Shown here piece after piece: positions 10,739-22,351 of a stretch of 64,000 bases of DNA; position 1 is the first letter of the stretch, and each line of letters begins with the position of its first letter. The notes beneath the pieces are model-generated. The model was not told where the DNA came from and did no database searches. It was given only the letters and a program-made list of their open reading frames with translations. Made by a program: the position numbers and the translations under genes. The DNA is taken from the NCBI RefSeq assembly GCF_030272615.1, contig NC_081410.1, positions 186,171,619 through 186,235,618 of the forward strand. The letters are read 5' to 3'. This DNA is from Cryptomeria japonica. Taxonomy: Eukaryota > Streptophyta > Pinopsida > Cupressales > Cupressaceae.

Positions 10739-10866
10739 CCTTGCCTTTTCTCTTGTCTTTATCCTTTTGGTATACCTTGAATGTTTTAGGTCTTTTAATT
10801 TCTTCTTGTTTCTCTTTCTCAACAAATAATATGTCCCATTTATCTGTTGTTTCTTCTAAGATTTCA
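10739..10866 (-). pseudogene. Inverted fragment of ORF2 in D
   Basis: Minus-strand reading VNEILEETTDKWDILFVEKE followed by a Lys-rich segment to KGKV, the segment that in B lies at about 5888-6020. It joins LTR sequence at about 10738 with 2-3 nt of shared sequence and meets direct ORF2 at about 10867. Confidence 0.75.
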
Positions 10867-12143
10867 TTAACCCTGAGTTTGAAATTTTGTATACTATGAA
10901 CATAGATACTGAGGAGGTAAATATTGTAGTTGACAAAGAAAGCACAGAGGAAAAGAAAAATGATGTTGCTTCTGAGCAACCAGTTGATAATGTTGAGATT
11001 GGATCACAAGGAGAACATGTTGAGGTTGAGACACAAGTTAAACCTACTGAGAATACAAAGAAACCAATTGAGATATCGGTAGTGGATAATGCAAAGGTAC
11101 AAACAAAGAAACCGGCAGTGGATACCACTGAAAAACCATCAGAAAAATTGGCTGACAACACTATGAAACAGGCAAAGACACAAACAGAGAAACAGGTACA
11201 CACAGAGACAGTACCACCGACATCTACTAAGAAGCCTAAACCTTTTCTAATAGAAATGCAGACACAAACTAACCCTCCAGAGGTTGAGGCAAGCAAATTA
11301 ATTGCTCCTACCAGCAGTACTGAAATTGTTAAGGTAATTGGACAGTCATCCAGTACTTCTATGATAGAATTCAGACCAACAAATGTGACTGAAGTACCCT
11401 TAGATTATATTAAGAAAATTAATGATTGTAATGCATTGGCTTATAAAGCTATAGATGACATAATACCCATTCTTAAATTGATTTCACCCAAGTGTAATGT
11501 CGATATAAGGATTCTATGAGTTAGTTAGACACATTGTCTAAACATAACACCAGCAATATACTGACTGTAGACCAAATAAATCAAGTTACATTTGGACAAA
11601 GAAAAAGAGAAATTCTTTGGAGAAACAATAAAGAAGTGCATGGAACATATTGATACCCTTTTACCGGCACTGAACAAAATAATTTTGGAGTTCAAGGAAC
11701 TGTATAGAGACACTTGTAAGACAAATCTTCTGACAGCAGATATCGATAAGGAAATCGGCAAAGTGAAAAAACAAATTAATGACATAGCTGACAATATCAT
11801 TAGTTCATTTGAACCAATATCAGTTATTGAGCAAGAAATTGCTGGATATGAAGAGAAACTTGAGAAGTTAGAGAAGGAAAAGGAAAGAATAAAAGGAAAA
11901 TCAAAAGAGATTAAATGCAAACTTAGTCCAAAGTTGGATAACCTCATCTCTCTACGAAAAGACATCTCTGAGGCACTTATTCCAGGATAGAAGATACCAA
12001 AGGAGAAAATGAATCATCTCACCAGTACCATTCAGAGAACAGAAGTAGCATTGAAGGGTAGCAACATGTTTACTCAGAGTTTGAACTTGGTATTAGCAGA
12101 CCTATTCCAGATTGTAACCAACTGGTCACAAGGTTCTAGTTGA
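10867..12143 (+). pseudogene. ORF2 C-terminal half of element D
   Basis: Starts at the segment matching the LYTVDIDT region of B. It is Thr/Glu/Lys-rich with repeated PTENTKKP-like runs, then coiled coil (about 11592-11990). A frame change occurs near 11512. TAG at 11988 falls at the same alignment position as the late TAG of B, with homology continuing beyond it (SLNLVLADLFQIVTN). The whole N-terminal domain is missing. Non-functional. Confidence 0.7.
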
Positions 12144-12349
12144 AAACTGCACTCATTTGACAGATTTTTGACAACCTTTGTCATTGATGTCAAAGGGGGA
12201 GTAGTAGAACTGAGAAAAATGACTTGCAGAAGAGATCATCTTCTCAGGGGGAGCACACAGTCTTGGTAAGATTTTTTTTGGACTACAATTTTGGAACAGA
12301 TTTTTGGATTTTTCTCATGAGTGTTACCATCAATGCCAAAGGGGGAGAT

Positions 12350-13133
12350 TGTTGGCATTGCACACTCTAATGGTAGATAAAGGTGATTGAAGGTGTTGTC
12401 ATTAATGGCAACCGTGCAATCTTATGGCACTAGTAGACTCTACACCAACAGATAGTTCACCAGCAATGACAATAATGTTTACTGGCACCCTAGCCGATAG
12501 GATTTAAATTATTGTATTTTGTATTTAATTGTAATATCTTTTTGTAAAGCTAACATGTCATGTTTTAATAAGACTCATATATAAGTATGAGATCTTGTAG
12601 ATCATTTTGGGACATATACATGATAGAGGATAGAAATGATGGATATGTAGAGTGAATAGCAAGGCAGATTTTGTATAAGGGTTTATGGTTATTGTATGAG
12701 CTTAAACCACACCTGAACCTGGCATAGCATATGCTTTTGTAGCAGTACATTATATTGGATTCTCATAATCCATTTTGTAAGTCAATGAGACTTCCTTTTG
12801 TATTTGAGCAGTGAGCTCTAGGTAGTTGGTCTTCCTGCATATGCAAGCACATTATTGTAAGTAATATCCATTCATTGGCTAGTGAGTGAATATTGTGGGT
12901 CACAAATCCCACCGAGGTTTTTCCCACACTAGGTTTCCTCACCAAAATTCTTGTGTTATGGTGTGCCTTCTATGTTGTCTTTATTGTTCTTATTTACTAC
13001 ATTAATTCTTGTTTACCAGTACATTGTTTTGGAATGAAAAATACTTAATAAGGTCAGAAAATATGTTTACCAATTAGATACTGATTCACCCCCCCCCCTC
13101 TCAGTATCTTTGGGACTATCATCAATCCTAACA
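12350..13133 (+). repeat. 3' LTR of element D (784 bp)
   Basis: TGTTGGCATTGCACACTC to CATCAATCCTAACA, preceded by AAAGGGGGAGAT. It is followed immediately by the CCCAT duplication. Confidence 0.9.
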
Positions 13134-13548
13134 CCCATTGTGCATAATTATCACTTTAGCTGGGGCTAGCCATGTGGTTATCCTTACTAGATTTTTTCTT
13201 GCATTTAATTGCCCTAGATTTTATCTTATAGTTCCTTTGTCTTTTGATTCGACAAGATGCTTGCTAGAGGTAGAGAATGGGGATGTGGTGGTCATATGGG
13301 TACTCGATGGAATCCTCATCTCAAGGTTTCTAAAGAGTCATGCCATGAGGATCAGTACCATGACTAGCAGGAGGAAGGAGCATAGGGTGATATAGTTCCG
13401 TAGTTGATTAACATGCTTTGAGAGCTTCTTAGTCATTTAGGGTTGAGACAAGAGGAGAATCAGCAGGAGGAGTCTCGTCATTCTCTTCATTGAGAGAGAG
13501 AGAGAGATTTCATCCTCACCTTGGAGGAGAGCTGAGGTAGATCAGGAT

Positions 13549-14500
13549 GTGGTTGCAACAACTCATATGAGAGATATTTTGACGTCTCATCCTCCCACTT
13601 TTGATGGTTATAGTAGTGGCATGAAGGTGGAGACTTGGTTATTGGATATGGGTAGGTGTTTTTCTATGCACCCATATAGTAGTAACACCAAGGCTAGGTG
13701 TGTGATCATGCATCTTTGTGATTTTATGTCTACATGGTGGCGTGTGGAGGAGAAAAAGTTGCATTTGGATATTGCAACAGTTTCTTCAGAATTGAGCGGT
13801 TTTTGCACTTATTTCTTATCAAATCTTTGGAGGTAGCAGAAGGTAGATGAGCTTCATGATTTGAGATAGTAGAACATGATAGTTGAGTAGTACAAGCATA
13901 AGTTCTTTGAACTTAAGTAGTATGTCAGGATAGTGAATGATGAGGCTATGTTGGTGCAGCTTTTTGTTAGAGATCTTAGCGACCGTATTAGAAGAGGGGT
14001 TATACTTCTTGAGCCAAAGGCTATGGAGGTAGCTATGGAGAAGGAACATTTGGTTGAGGAGAACCTAACTTTGGCTTTGGGAGGTACGCCAGGTGTGCAA
14101 ACAGTTAGTTCTCTAGTTTCAAGATTAGTTGCGAGAGGTGCACAACAATAGTCTTCAGGTTTTGCTAGGAGTTATCCATCTTCCTTCAAGAGTGGTCAGT
14201 GGTATGAGACGAAGTATCCTAAGAATTATAGTTTTTTTCATGGTACAAGATCTCAAGCTGATAGGAATTGTAGTAGGTAGTGTGATAGGCAAGTTTTCCC
14301 TTCTCAACGTGTTTAGTATCCCAGTGCACCCCCAATTAGCAGAGGATTCAGTAAAGGGAGTTGTTTCTCTTATGGTCGGCTAGGGCATATTGCATCTCAT
14401 TGCCCTCAAAGGTCTACTCAAAGGCCAGTTGCTTTAGATCCCACAATAGGAGATGCAAGGAGATCTCATTGTGTATTTGTAGTAGTTAATAACCATTAGG
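13549..14500 (+). pseudogene. E gag
   Basis: Ty3/gypsy capsid-type protein. It opens with a PPTFDGYSSGMKVETWL motif and continues through an FMSTWWR segment typical of retrotransposon Gag. A knuckle-like CFSYGRLGHIASHC near 14362-14403 has lost its second Cys (Tyr instead). One reading frame from 13549 to about 14650 keeps alignment but holds nine stops, all TAG: 13834, 13867, 13870, 13888, 13918, 14149, 14278, 14314, 14497. The start at 13549 is only the first Met visible. Coding sequence probably begins further upstream. Confidence 0.8.
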
Positions 14501-14867
14501 TTGATCACCAAGCCATAGTTGTTGAGACAACAGGTGAGATAGGTTGTATCTCTTACTCAGTGATGTTGTATTTAGGTGCTTTAGATTCCTTCATTTCTCC
14601 ATCTTTAGTAGAGAGATGTGGGCTTGCTATGGCAAAGAAAGACAATAGGTGGCAATGGATTCCTTGGAGCATGATTGTGTATTGGGTTTGGGAGTATGTA
14701 CCACCTCAGTGGACCTTTGTGTTCTTTATTTGGGGTCCTATGCTATTATGATAGGTATGGATTGGCTTGAGGCTCATCAAGCCAAGATTTATTTCTCTTC
14801 GCATGATTTCCACTATGCAGATAAAGCATTGTGTGTGCCAAGGTTGTCAGTTGTTTGTAGTGACAGT
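14501..14867 (+). pseudogene. E protease region
   Basis: The segment LGALDSFISPSLVERCGL corresponds to the gypsy aspartic protease active-site region, where D-[ST]-G-A is normal. The catalytic Asp-Ser/Thr-Gly is not preserved here. After a frame change near 14650 the second protease hallmark, IGMDWLEAHQAKI, is at about 14750-14790. Inactive. Confidence 0.7.
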
Positions 14868-15217
14868 GAATGATTTGGATGAGGGAAAGAGTCATAATGA
14901 TCTCTTTCATCATCATCCCATCCTTCAGGAATTTTTAGATGTATTTCCTAGCGATATTTCAAGTATGCCATCTAAGAATGACATCAATTTTTGGATAGAT
15001 TTGTTTCCCATAGCAGAGCCTATATCTAAGGATCCTTATTAGATGACTACTTAGGAGTTAAGTGAGTTGAGGTTGTGGTTGGAGGAGTTTCTAACTAAGG
15101 GATTTATTCATCCTAGTGTTTCCCCATGGGGAGCACCTATGTTGTTTGTTAAAAAGGATGGATCTCTTAGCTTATGTATTGATTATAGGAATTTGAATAA
15201 GGTGATGGTGAAGAATT
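14868..15217 (+). pseudogene. E reverse transcriptase, N-terminal part (interrupted by F)
   Basis: Contains the LQEFLDVFPSDI lead-in and the [20 protein letters not shown] and [15 protein letters not shown] motifs of gypsy RT. Two TAG stops near 15040-15054. The frame stops at 15217 in the middle of RT where the LTR of F begins. The next expected residues are found 43 kb away at 58256. Confidence 0.9.
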
Positions 15218-16508
15218 TGTTGGCAACAACAATGAAGGAAAACATAGAGGGGTGGGTGAATCAGTTTTCATTGGATTAAACAATTGAAGAACAATCTTAG
15301 ATCTGAAGAACTGCAGCAAGAATAAAGATAAACACAATAACAACAACACACATAACACCAAGATTTTTGACATGGAAAACCTAATTAAGGGAAAAACCAT
15401 GATGGGAACCTACCCACAATAAGATGATACTTTGCAGTAGTATGTGTAAATATTAGAATGGGGAATGAACATGCATTCACGCACACTGCTCAAAATATGC
15501 TGACCAAGAATCCTCAAGGAAGGTTCACTGCCTTACAATAATGTTCGAACTACAATCTAGTTAGGATGAACTGAAAGAATAGCATCTCATAATGCCTGAT
15601 GGCAAATCCACTTAAGCACAATTGTCTGCCGTACAACACACTCTTCTTAATACACCATACCAAAGGATAAATTTTCTTGTTCGCACATACACCACTCTCT
15701 GATAATGCAGACTCAATACCCATACCCAAATTATATGAACATAACATCTATCTATACAAATCATCAACCTTGACTACAACGTCAACCAAACCCTCAACAT
15801 CTAATTACCAAATTACATCACACAATACATAAATTAACCACCAGACCAATATAATATCATGACAACATATCATAGACCCAAATCAATCTCCTTGAATGTG
15901 CAATACCACCAGAAATCTCACCAATATCAACCGCAACACGCTACACCACCAAAAATATTATATTACAAAAAATATCACCAGACCCATAAGATCTTCAATT
16001 ATGTGCACAAAGATCAATGCAGAATGCCAAAAAAAATAAAATAGGACACAATTAGGAAACACGAACAAGCACATTAGAATCATCTGCAATAGCTGCACCA
16101 ACACCACTTAATCAAATCTTCATCGATCAACACACTAACACTCAAGACCACTTAAAAACAACAACTCAGAAAAGAAAGATAATCTGTGGGTCACCAAATA
16201 ATGAACCATTTAAAATGAAGATACACACAAACATCCCAAACACTCCCAAATCCGCAACACAAGATATAATCATTTCAGAGCACAACGGATCAAACACCAG
16301 AACACTGAAAGACAATCTTCATACCAGAATCCACAACTCAATCAAATCACCACATAGCATCATGAAATCAATAAAGAATAAAGTATCTCTAGTTGATTCA
16401 TCATAACAAATAGATAAACCACCCAAATCAACTCATTGCAATACCAAAACATAGGAACATGTTGACATCAATGACTACAACATATCCTAGTAGCAACAAT
16501 ATCCAACA
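15218..16508 (-). repeat. 3' LTR of F (1291 bp)
   Basis: Plus strand TGTTGGCAACAACAATG to ATATCCAACA. On the minus strand the LTR is therefore TGTTGGATATTGTTGC to TTGCCAACA. Just outside lies the polypurine tract (minus strand GCCAAAGGGGGATAT, 16509-16523). Confidence 0.85.
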
Positions 16509-16957
16509 ATATCCCCCTTTGGCATTGATGGAAACATATGAATGTTAAAAAAAATCAATGGACAGGAATAAATCATCGCTAGAAAACTCCCCCTAATATC
16601 ATGCACACAAACCTTCAAGATAAGGCCATTTTTCACATGCTTCTCTCCCCCTTTTATAGAAATGCCAAAGACATAAACAAATCATGCATCTCTCCCTCTA
16701 AGAAGGACAATCTCTCCCCATTAGGATAAACTCACACAGTGAACCATAAATTGACTACCACGGCTGAGTAGCAACACCAACTCATCAACCTGAATAAGAA
16801 TATAAGACTCTGAAGTCCACCAGATTGATGCATCTCAATGCAACTAGTTCTCATAAGGAGGGGAAAAGACCCCTAACTTGTCTCTTAAATAGAAAAATGT
16901 ATCTATGGGAAAAGGCTTAGTAAAAATATCTACAATCTGATCCTTTGTAGATACATA

Positions 16958-18558
16958 CTATAATTTGACTTCTTCATCATTGACCTTCTCTCTCAAGAAG
17001 TGATACTTAATTGATATATGCTTTGTTTTAGAGTGCAATACTGGATTCTTGGAAATATTAATAGCACTTGAATTGTCACAATATATAGCAATAGGCTCAT
17101 CATATACAACTCTAATGTCCTTCAACATCTGCTTCATCCAAACTACCTGAGTATAGTTGCTAGTAGTTGTAATGTATTCAACTTCAGTAGTAGATAGAGA
17201 TATAGAATCTTGTTTCTTACTCACCCATGAAACCAACTTCTTCCCCAAAAAGAAAGCTCCACTGGTAGTGCTCTTCTGGTCATCAACATCGCCTTCCCTA
17301 TTAGGATCAGTATAAGAACATAACATAAAATTATCTTTCTTCGAATACCACAAATCATAATCAACAGTCCCCTTCAAGTATCTAAAAATCCTCTTCACAA
17401 CAGTAACATGATTCTCTTTAGGATCTACTTGAAATATAGCACAAAGACAAACAACATGCATAATATCTGGTCTAGTCTAAGTCAAATACAATAGTCCACC
17501 AACCATAGATCTATACAAGGTCTGATTAACTTTCAGAGATTCATCTTGCTTACACAACATGCATCCAATCACCATAGGAGTTTCAATAGGTTTGTAGTCA
17601 TCTAACCCAAACTTCTTCAACAGTTCCTTCACATACTTATCTTGAGAAATGAAAATACCTTTAACATTTTGTGTAATCTGCAATCCTAAGATGAATTTCA
17701 TCTCACCTATCATAGACATCTCAAACTCTTTATGCATATCATCAGCAAACTTCATACTCAAATCATCATCTCCAAAAATAATGTCATCAATAAACACTTC
17801 AACAATCAAAATGTTATCTTTTTCAATCTTAAAGTATAAATTACTGTCAACAATACCTTGACAAAATCCTCATTTCACCAAATACTTGTCCAATCTAGCA
17901 TACTAGGCTCTAGGTGCTTGTTTAAGTCCATACAGTGTTTTCTTCAATTTGCATACCACGCCTCCTTATTCTATAATGAAAATCCATCTGGTTGCTCAAT
18001 GTAGGCTTCATGTTCCAAATATCTATTAAAAAATATTGACTTGGCATCCATCTAATATACCTTGAAATTATTATAAGCAGCATATGCAATCTGTAATCTA
18101 ACAACTTCAATCCTAGCTACCAGAGCAAAAGTCTCCTCATAATCAATACCTTCCATCTGTGAGCATCCTTTACATACCAATCTTGCTTTGTCTCTTACCA
18201 CTTCACTGGCTTCATTTAATTTATTCTGGAACATCCATTTTCTACCAATCGCATTCTTGTCTTTAGGTCTCGGAACAATCTCCCATGTGTTATTCTTCTC
18301 AATCCGATTCAACTCTTCTTCCATAGATTTTGTCCAATTCACATCTTTACAAGCTTCAACAATATCTTTAGGTTCAATATTGGAAATCAGGTATATCTCT
18401 TCAGCAAAAATCCTTCTCCTAGTCATCACACCTTTATTTTTATCACTAATAACCTGATTTTCTGAATGATTTAATTTTACATACCTCAGAGTCTTCTGAT
18501 TCTCGGGTTCTTGAACTTCTTCACCGATAGAAGAAACATCCGGATTAACTGTCTCCAC
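16958..18558 (-). pseudogene. F reverse transcriptase and RNase H
   Basis: Broken copia RT-RNase H. The N-terminal RT part (18558-18052) has the WTKSMEEELNRIEKNNTWEIV and [22 protein letters not shown] blocks. The catalytic motif FIDDIIFG (for YVDDIIFG) is near 17780. ETPM and MVGGLLYLT motifs follow. RNase H (17461-16958) has DDQKSTTSGAFFLG, SLSTTEVEYI and IYCDNSSAI motifs. Several stops and frame changes separate the pieces, including a TAG between RT and RNase H near 17474. Confidence 0.85.
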
Positions 18559-18642
18559 TGGATCTTTCTACTTTATGATCTCAATCTGTGCTTGCTTTGA
18601 AGCAATATCCTAATCATCAAACTCATATCTGCATGCTCTAAT

Positions 18643-20111
18643 CTATTTTCCATGACATTCATCAACCTTCACATTTGCACTTTCCAAACATCGGTAGTCC
18701 TTTCTCTTAGTACAATAACCCAAGAATATTCCTTCATCACATCTTGCATCAAACTTTCCTATATCCTCATCTCTTTTTATATAACATTTTCTTCTAAAAA
18801 CTCTAAAATATCTAACTATAGGAACATGACCAAACCATAACTCATAAGGAGTCTTACCGGAATCACCTTTTATATGCACTCGGTTGAATGTGTAAATAAT
18901 AGTGCTAACAACTTCTCTCCAAAATGTCTTTGTAAAATCTCCTTCAATCAACATGGTTCTAGCAGCATCCAAAATAGTTATGTTCTTACTTTCAACAAAT
19001 CCATTTTGCTGAGGGGTTCTAGAAGTAGATAATTGTCTTCTAATTCCATTCCTTTCATAAAATGAATCAAACTCACCGGATGTGAATTATCCTCTATCGG
19101 ATCTCAGAAATTTCAACTTCAACCCTGTCTCTGTCTCCACCTTAGCTTTGAATATCTTGAATTTCTCAAGGGCTTCTGATTTCTCCCTTAGAAAGGTAAC
19201 CCACATCATTCTAGAATAGTCATCAATCAAAAACATGAAATATTTGTCACCCTGCACACTTCTCACTCTTGTAGGACAACACAAATCAGTATGCACAAGA
19301 TCTAATAATCCATTAGATGTATACTACTTACTCTTAAATGAAAATCTTGTTTTCTTTCCCAACTGACATTCTTTACATACTGGATTAGAAGGTTTCACAA
19401 TCTTAGAAAAATATCTAATAGCTTAAGTAGAACTTATCTTGATCATGCAATCAAAATTAACATGACACATCCTTCTATGCCACAACCAACTTTCATCAAT
19501 TTGAGCAATCAAACAACTTTTCTCACCAGCATTGAAGTGAAACTTATTACCTTTTGTCTTAAACCTTGATACAATCTCTTTACCGGAGGCATTCAAAATC
19601 TTGAATTTACCATTCTTGAATTGAAAATCATATCCCTTATCAACCATCTATCCAACACTCCAAATGTTATGCTTCAAACCTTCATTATATAAGACATCCT
19701 TAGTATTATGCTTACCCTCAAAGGAAATATAACCTTTACCACGAATCACACAAGCTTTATCATCACCAAATCTTACTTTCCCACCATCATACTTTTGCAT
19801 ATCCACAAATTTTCTTTTATCACCTTTCATATGATGTGAACAACCATTGTCAATTATCCATTCATCCTTCTCTTCAATCTTAGCAACCAAAGCTTTCTCC
19901 TCAATGCAACTTGTAGAATTCATTGGTACCGAATCATCTTCCTTGATAGCAATAAATATAAATTCATCTTTCAAATTCACTGATTCTTCATCTATCACAC
20001 CTTCATCAGTATCATAATAGCATTTCTTCTAATATTTATAATTATGGTTAGGCTTATAGGGCTTATCATGTCTCTCATATCTATCATTCTTATCAAATTT
20101 ATCATGCTTAT
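18643..20111 (-). pseudogene. F protease, GAG-pre-integrase and integrase
   Basis: Minus-strand order: WIIDNGCSHHMKGDKRKF near 19860 is the copia protease active site with Asn in place of Ser/Thr. A GAG-pre-integrase segment (19647-19423) carries the SWLWHRRMCHVNFD zinc-binding motif. Integrase core has MHTDLCCPTR and IDDYSRMMWVTFLREK (19296-19087), a TGKTPYELWFGHVP-like block and a FLGYCTKRKDYRC block (18972-18643). Multiple stops. Confidence 0.8.
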
Positions 20112-20602
20112 TGTCAGTGTAATTATTTATTCATCTTGGATACAATTATACTTTACTTAAGTTTACTTAGGTACATGCATATCATTGTATTTTTCATATG
20201 AGACACTTAGGGAGATGTGCTACATTGGGAGTGTGTATGTAGGATAATTTCCACATTTTATGGTGTGATCTTGTTACCACTCTATCATATCTACTTATTG
20301 TGGAGTGATAATTCCACCTTCAGTGGGTGATCCACCTCATGTGGAATATTCTACTATATCTCCTACCTATCCCTATCTACCCTTGCATCTCATTGAGCCA
20401 AATGGCATCATTGTGTGCTCTCTTGTCTCTTAGCCTAGCCTTTGTAAGCAGGCTTATCTACATTGTATGTAACAACAACAATCTTGGTGATCCAGTTGAT
20501 CAGTATTTTGCATCATTGATAGGAATATAGTTTATTCTTGTCACATTTTTTTCTCTCTTATTTGTGCTTTCCATTTCCTCTAGATCTTGGCAAATTCTCA
20601 CA
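20112..20602 (+). repeat. 5' LTR of H
   Basis: Closely matches 21864-22344 along its length. Begins TGTCAG where the 3' copy has TGTTGG. Ends TTGGCAAATTCTCACA directly before the primer site. Confidence 0.85.
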
Positions 20603-20614
20603 TGGTATCAGAGC

Positions 20615-21863
20615 CATTGGAGTGCCATTGGTTTGCCAATTGAGAGAAATTTAGGGTTTTGCATTTTGGAGCTTTCTATTGCAGGTTATTTTTGGAGCTT
20701 CTTGGGTCAGATCTGAGGTCACCATTGGACGGAGGAGGTTCGATAAATTCATAATCACCTTTTCTTTCATCCAAATCTAACATCTGAGGCCAAACCTAAA
20801 GTCATTTGAATGTGGAGGGTGGTGACTTGTCCCATGAGCAATCTACAATTTTGGAGCATTTTTGGCCAAATTCGTCATCGCCATCGCCATTTTTATTTAT
20901 TATTATTATTATTTTTAATAAATTGTTTTTATTAAGCTTTTAATTAATTTTTTAAAAACAAAAATTTCATAAATAAGAAAAAATGGGAACAAAATTTTTC
21001 TTGTCTACCATACCTGTCTTGCAGCGCTTCCAACCGGTAGTCAAGGGGGGGGGGGAGTTATTGCTCCTATATTTTTCTTGGTGACATCCCAATCAGAAGC
21101 ATCTTCATTTGTAGTATTCAACAAGGCATCTTTTTGGTGGCATCATTTTCATGTTTCCAGATTTGCACTATATCATGTTGTATGCTCTTGCTTGAGCAAT
21201 GTTGTACTCACACTATCATAAAGTGCCACACCTCTTTGTATCTTTTCATTGATTACATATTTGATGTAATCCTCTTGTACAAGTAGATTAGGAATATCTT
21301 GTGAGACTTGGTGCATTGCTCCAGTTGAGACTTAGATTGTACACATTTATGCATGGCTCTCGTGAGACTTTGATTGTACCAGTATTTCTACCATTTACGA
21401 GTATCTAGTTGATGCTCAAAGAAGGTTGTCTCCATGCCTGATCTTCATTTTGTTACAGTGAGTGATTCATCATCATCGATATTGGTACCTATTTTTGTCA
21501 CACTTTGACATTATTGGTGTAAAATTGGCTCTCTTTCTTCCTAATGGGAAGGTATTTTGGTCAACATCATTGCACCATCTTTACAGGAGATTTTACATTA
21601 GGGGGGGCTTCATGGTCTCCTCTTCTCTCTTATGGGGGGGACAAGTTTTATTCTTCTCATACATAATTGAGAGCATTGTGTGCTTTCATCATCTCTCTTT
21701 TGGGGGGAGTTTTTTCCCATGTGGTTTTTCTCTCTTTCCCCGCTTTATGAGAGATTTGTGTGCATTTGCATTTGTACATGGCCTAGTAGTTGGGACCTAT
21801 CTTGCATTGCTTAGTTGCATTGTAGACTTAAGTGCATTTCCCTAAGTTGCACTTAAGGGGGGG
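20615..21863 (+). other. Interior of element H, no gene seen
   Basis: About 1.25 kb without a meaningful ORF. It has several G-runs (21047, 21601, 21637, 21701 areas) besides the terminal purine tract. I see no gag or pol homology. Confidence 0.6.
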
Positions 21864-22344
21864 TGTTGGTGTAATTATTTATTCATCTTGGATATAATTA
21901 CACTTTACTTAAGTTTACTTAGGTACATGCAGATCATTGTAGTTTGCATATGAGATACTTAGGGAGATGTGCTACATTGGGAGTGTGTATGTAGGAGAAT
22001 TTCAACCTTTTATGGTGTGATGTTGTTACTACTCTATCATATCCATTTATTGTGGATTAAAAATTGCACCTTCAGTGGGTGATCCACCTCATGTGGAATA
22101 TTCTACTATTTCTCCTACCTACCCTTGCATCTCATTGAGCCACATGTCATCATTGTGTGCTCTCTTGTCTCTTAGCCTTGCCTTTATAAGAAAGCTTATC
22201 TACATTGTATGTAACAAAAACAATCTTGATTATCTAGTTGATCAGCATTTTGCATCATTGATAGGAATACAGTTTATTCTTGTCACATTTTGTTTTCTCT
22301 TATTTGTGCTTTCCATTGCCTCTAGATCTTGTCAAATTCTCACA
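21864..22344 (+). repeat. 3' LTR of H
   Basis: TGTTGGTGTAATTATTTATT to TGTCAAATTCTCACA, preceded by a G7 purine tract. Confidence 0.85.
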
Positions 22345-22351
22345 CTTGTCA

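Larger units (their letters stand above)
10544..13133. mobile_element. Element D: rearranged pol-less element ending in two inverted U5 ends
   Basis: Flanked by a perfect 5-bp duplication CCCAT (10539-10543 and 13134-13138). Both termini are the 3' end of the same LTR. The left end starts TGTTAGGATTGATGATAG, the right end finishes with its reverse complement. The order is inverted LTR end (10544-10738), inverted ORF2 fragment (10739 to about 10866), direct ORF2 (about 10867-12143), 3' tail with purine tracts, direct LTR (12350-13133). It sits in the E leader. Confidence 0.85.
20112..22344 (+). mobile_element. Element H: 2.2-kb non-coding LTR retrotransposon in F
   Basis: 5' LTR 20112-20602 (491 bp, start TGTCAGTGTAATT), primer site TGGTATCAGAGC 20603-20614, interior 20615-21863 without a usable ORF, purine tract ACTTAAGGGGGGG (21851-21863), 3' LTR 21864-22344 (481 bp, TGTTGGTGTAATT to CTCACA). 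Flanks CTTAT (20107-20111) and CTTGT (22345-22349) form a target duplication with one mismatch. Size and lack of genes fit a small LARD- or TRIM-like non-autonomous element. Removing it restores the F gag frame. Confidence 0.85.

Noticed and set aside
10544-13133. D as a TIR DNA transposon
   Set aside because: Its interior is ORF2, purine tract and LTR of the B family, and the inverted ends are LTR U5 ends. No transposase.
13834-14499. TAG read as glutamine (alternative genetic code)
   Set aside because: TAG replaces expected Gln many times, but TAA and TGA breaks occur in other elements and A/G keep open frames. Deamination of CAG in methylated transposons explains it more simply.
16958-19998. 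Plus-strand ORFs in copia regions (for example 18188-18457)
   Set aside because: They are antisense shadows of RT and integrase.
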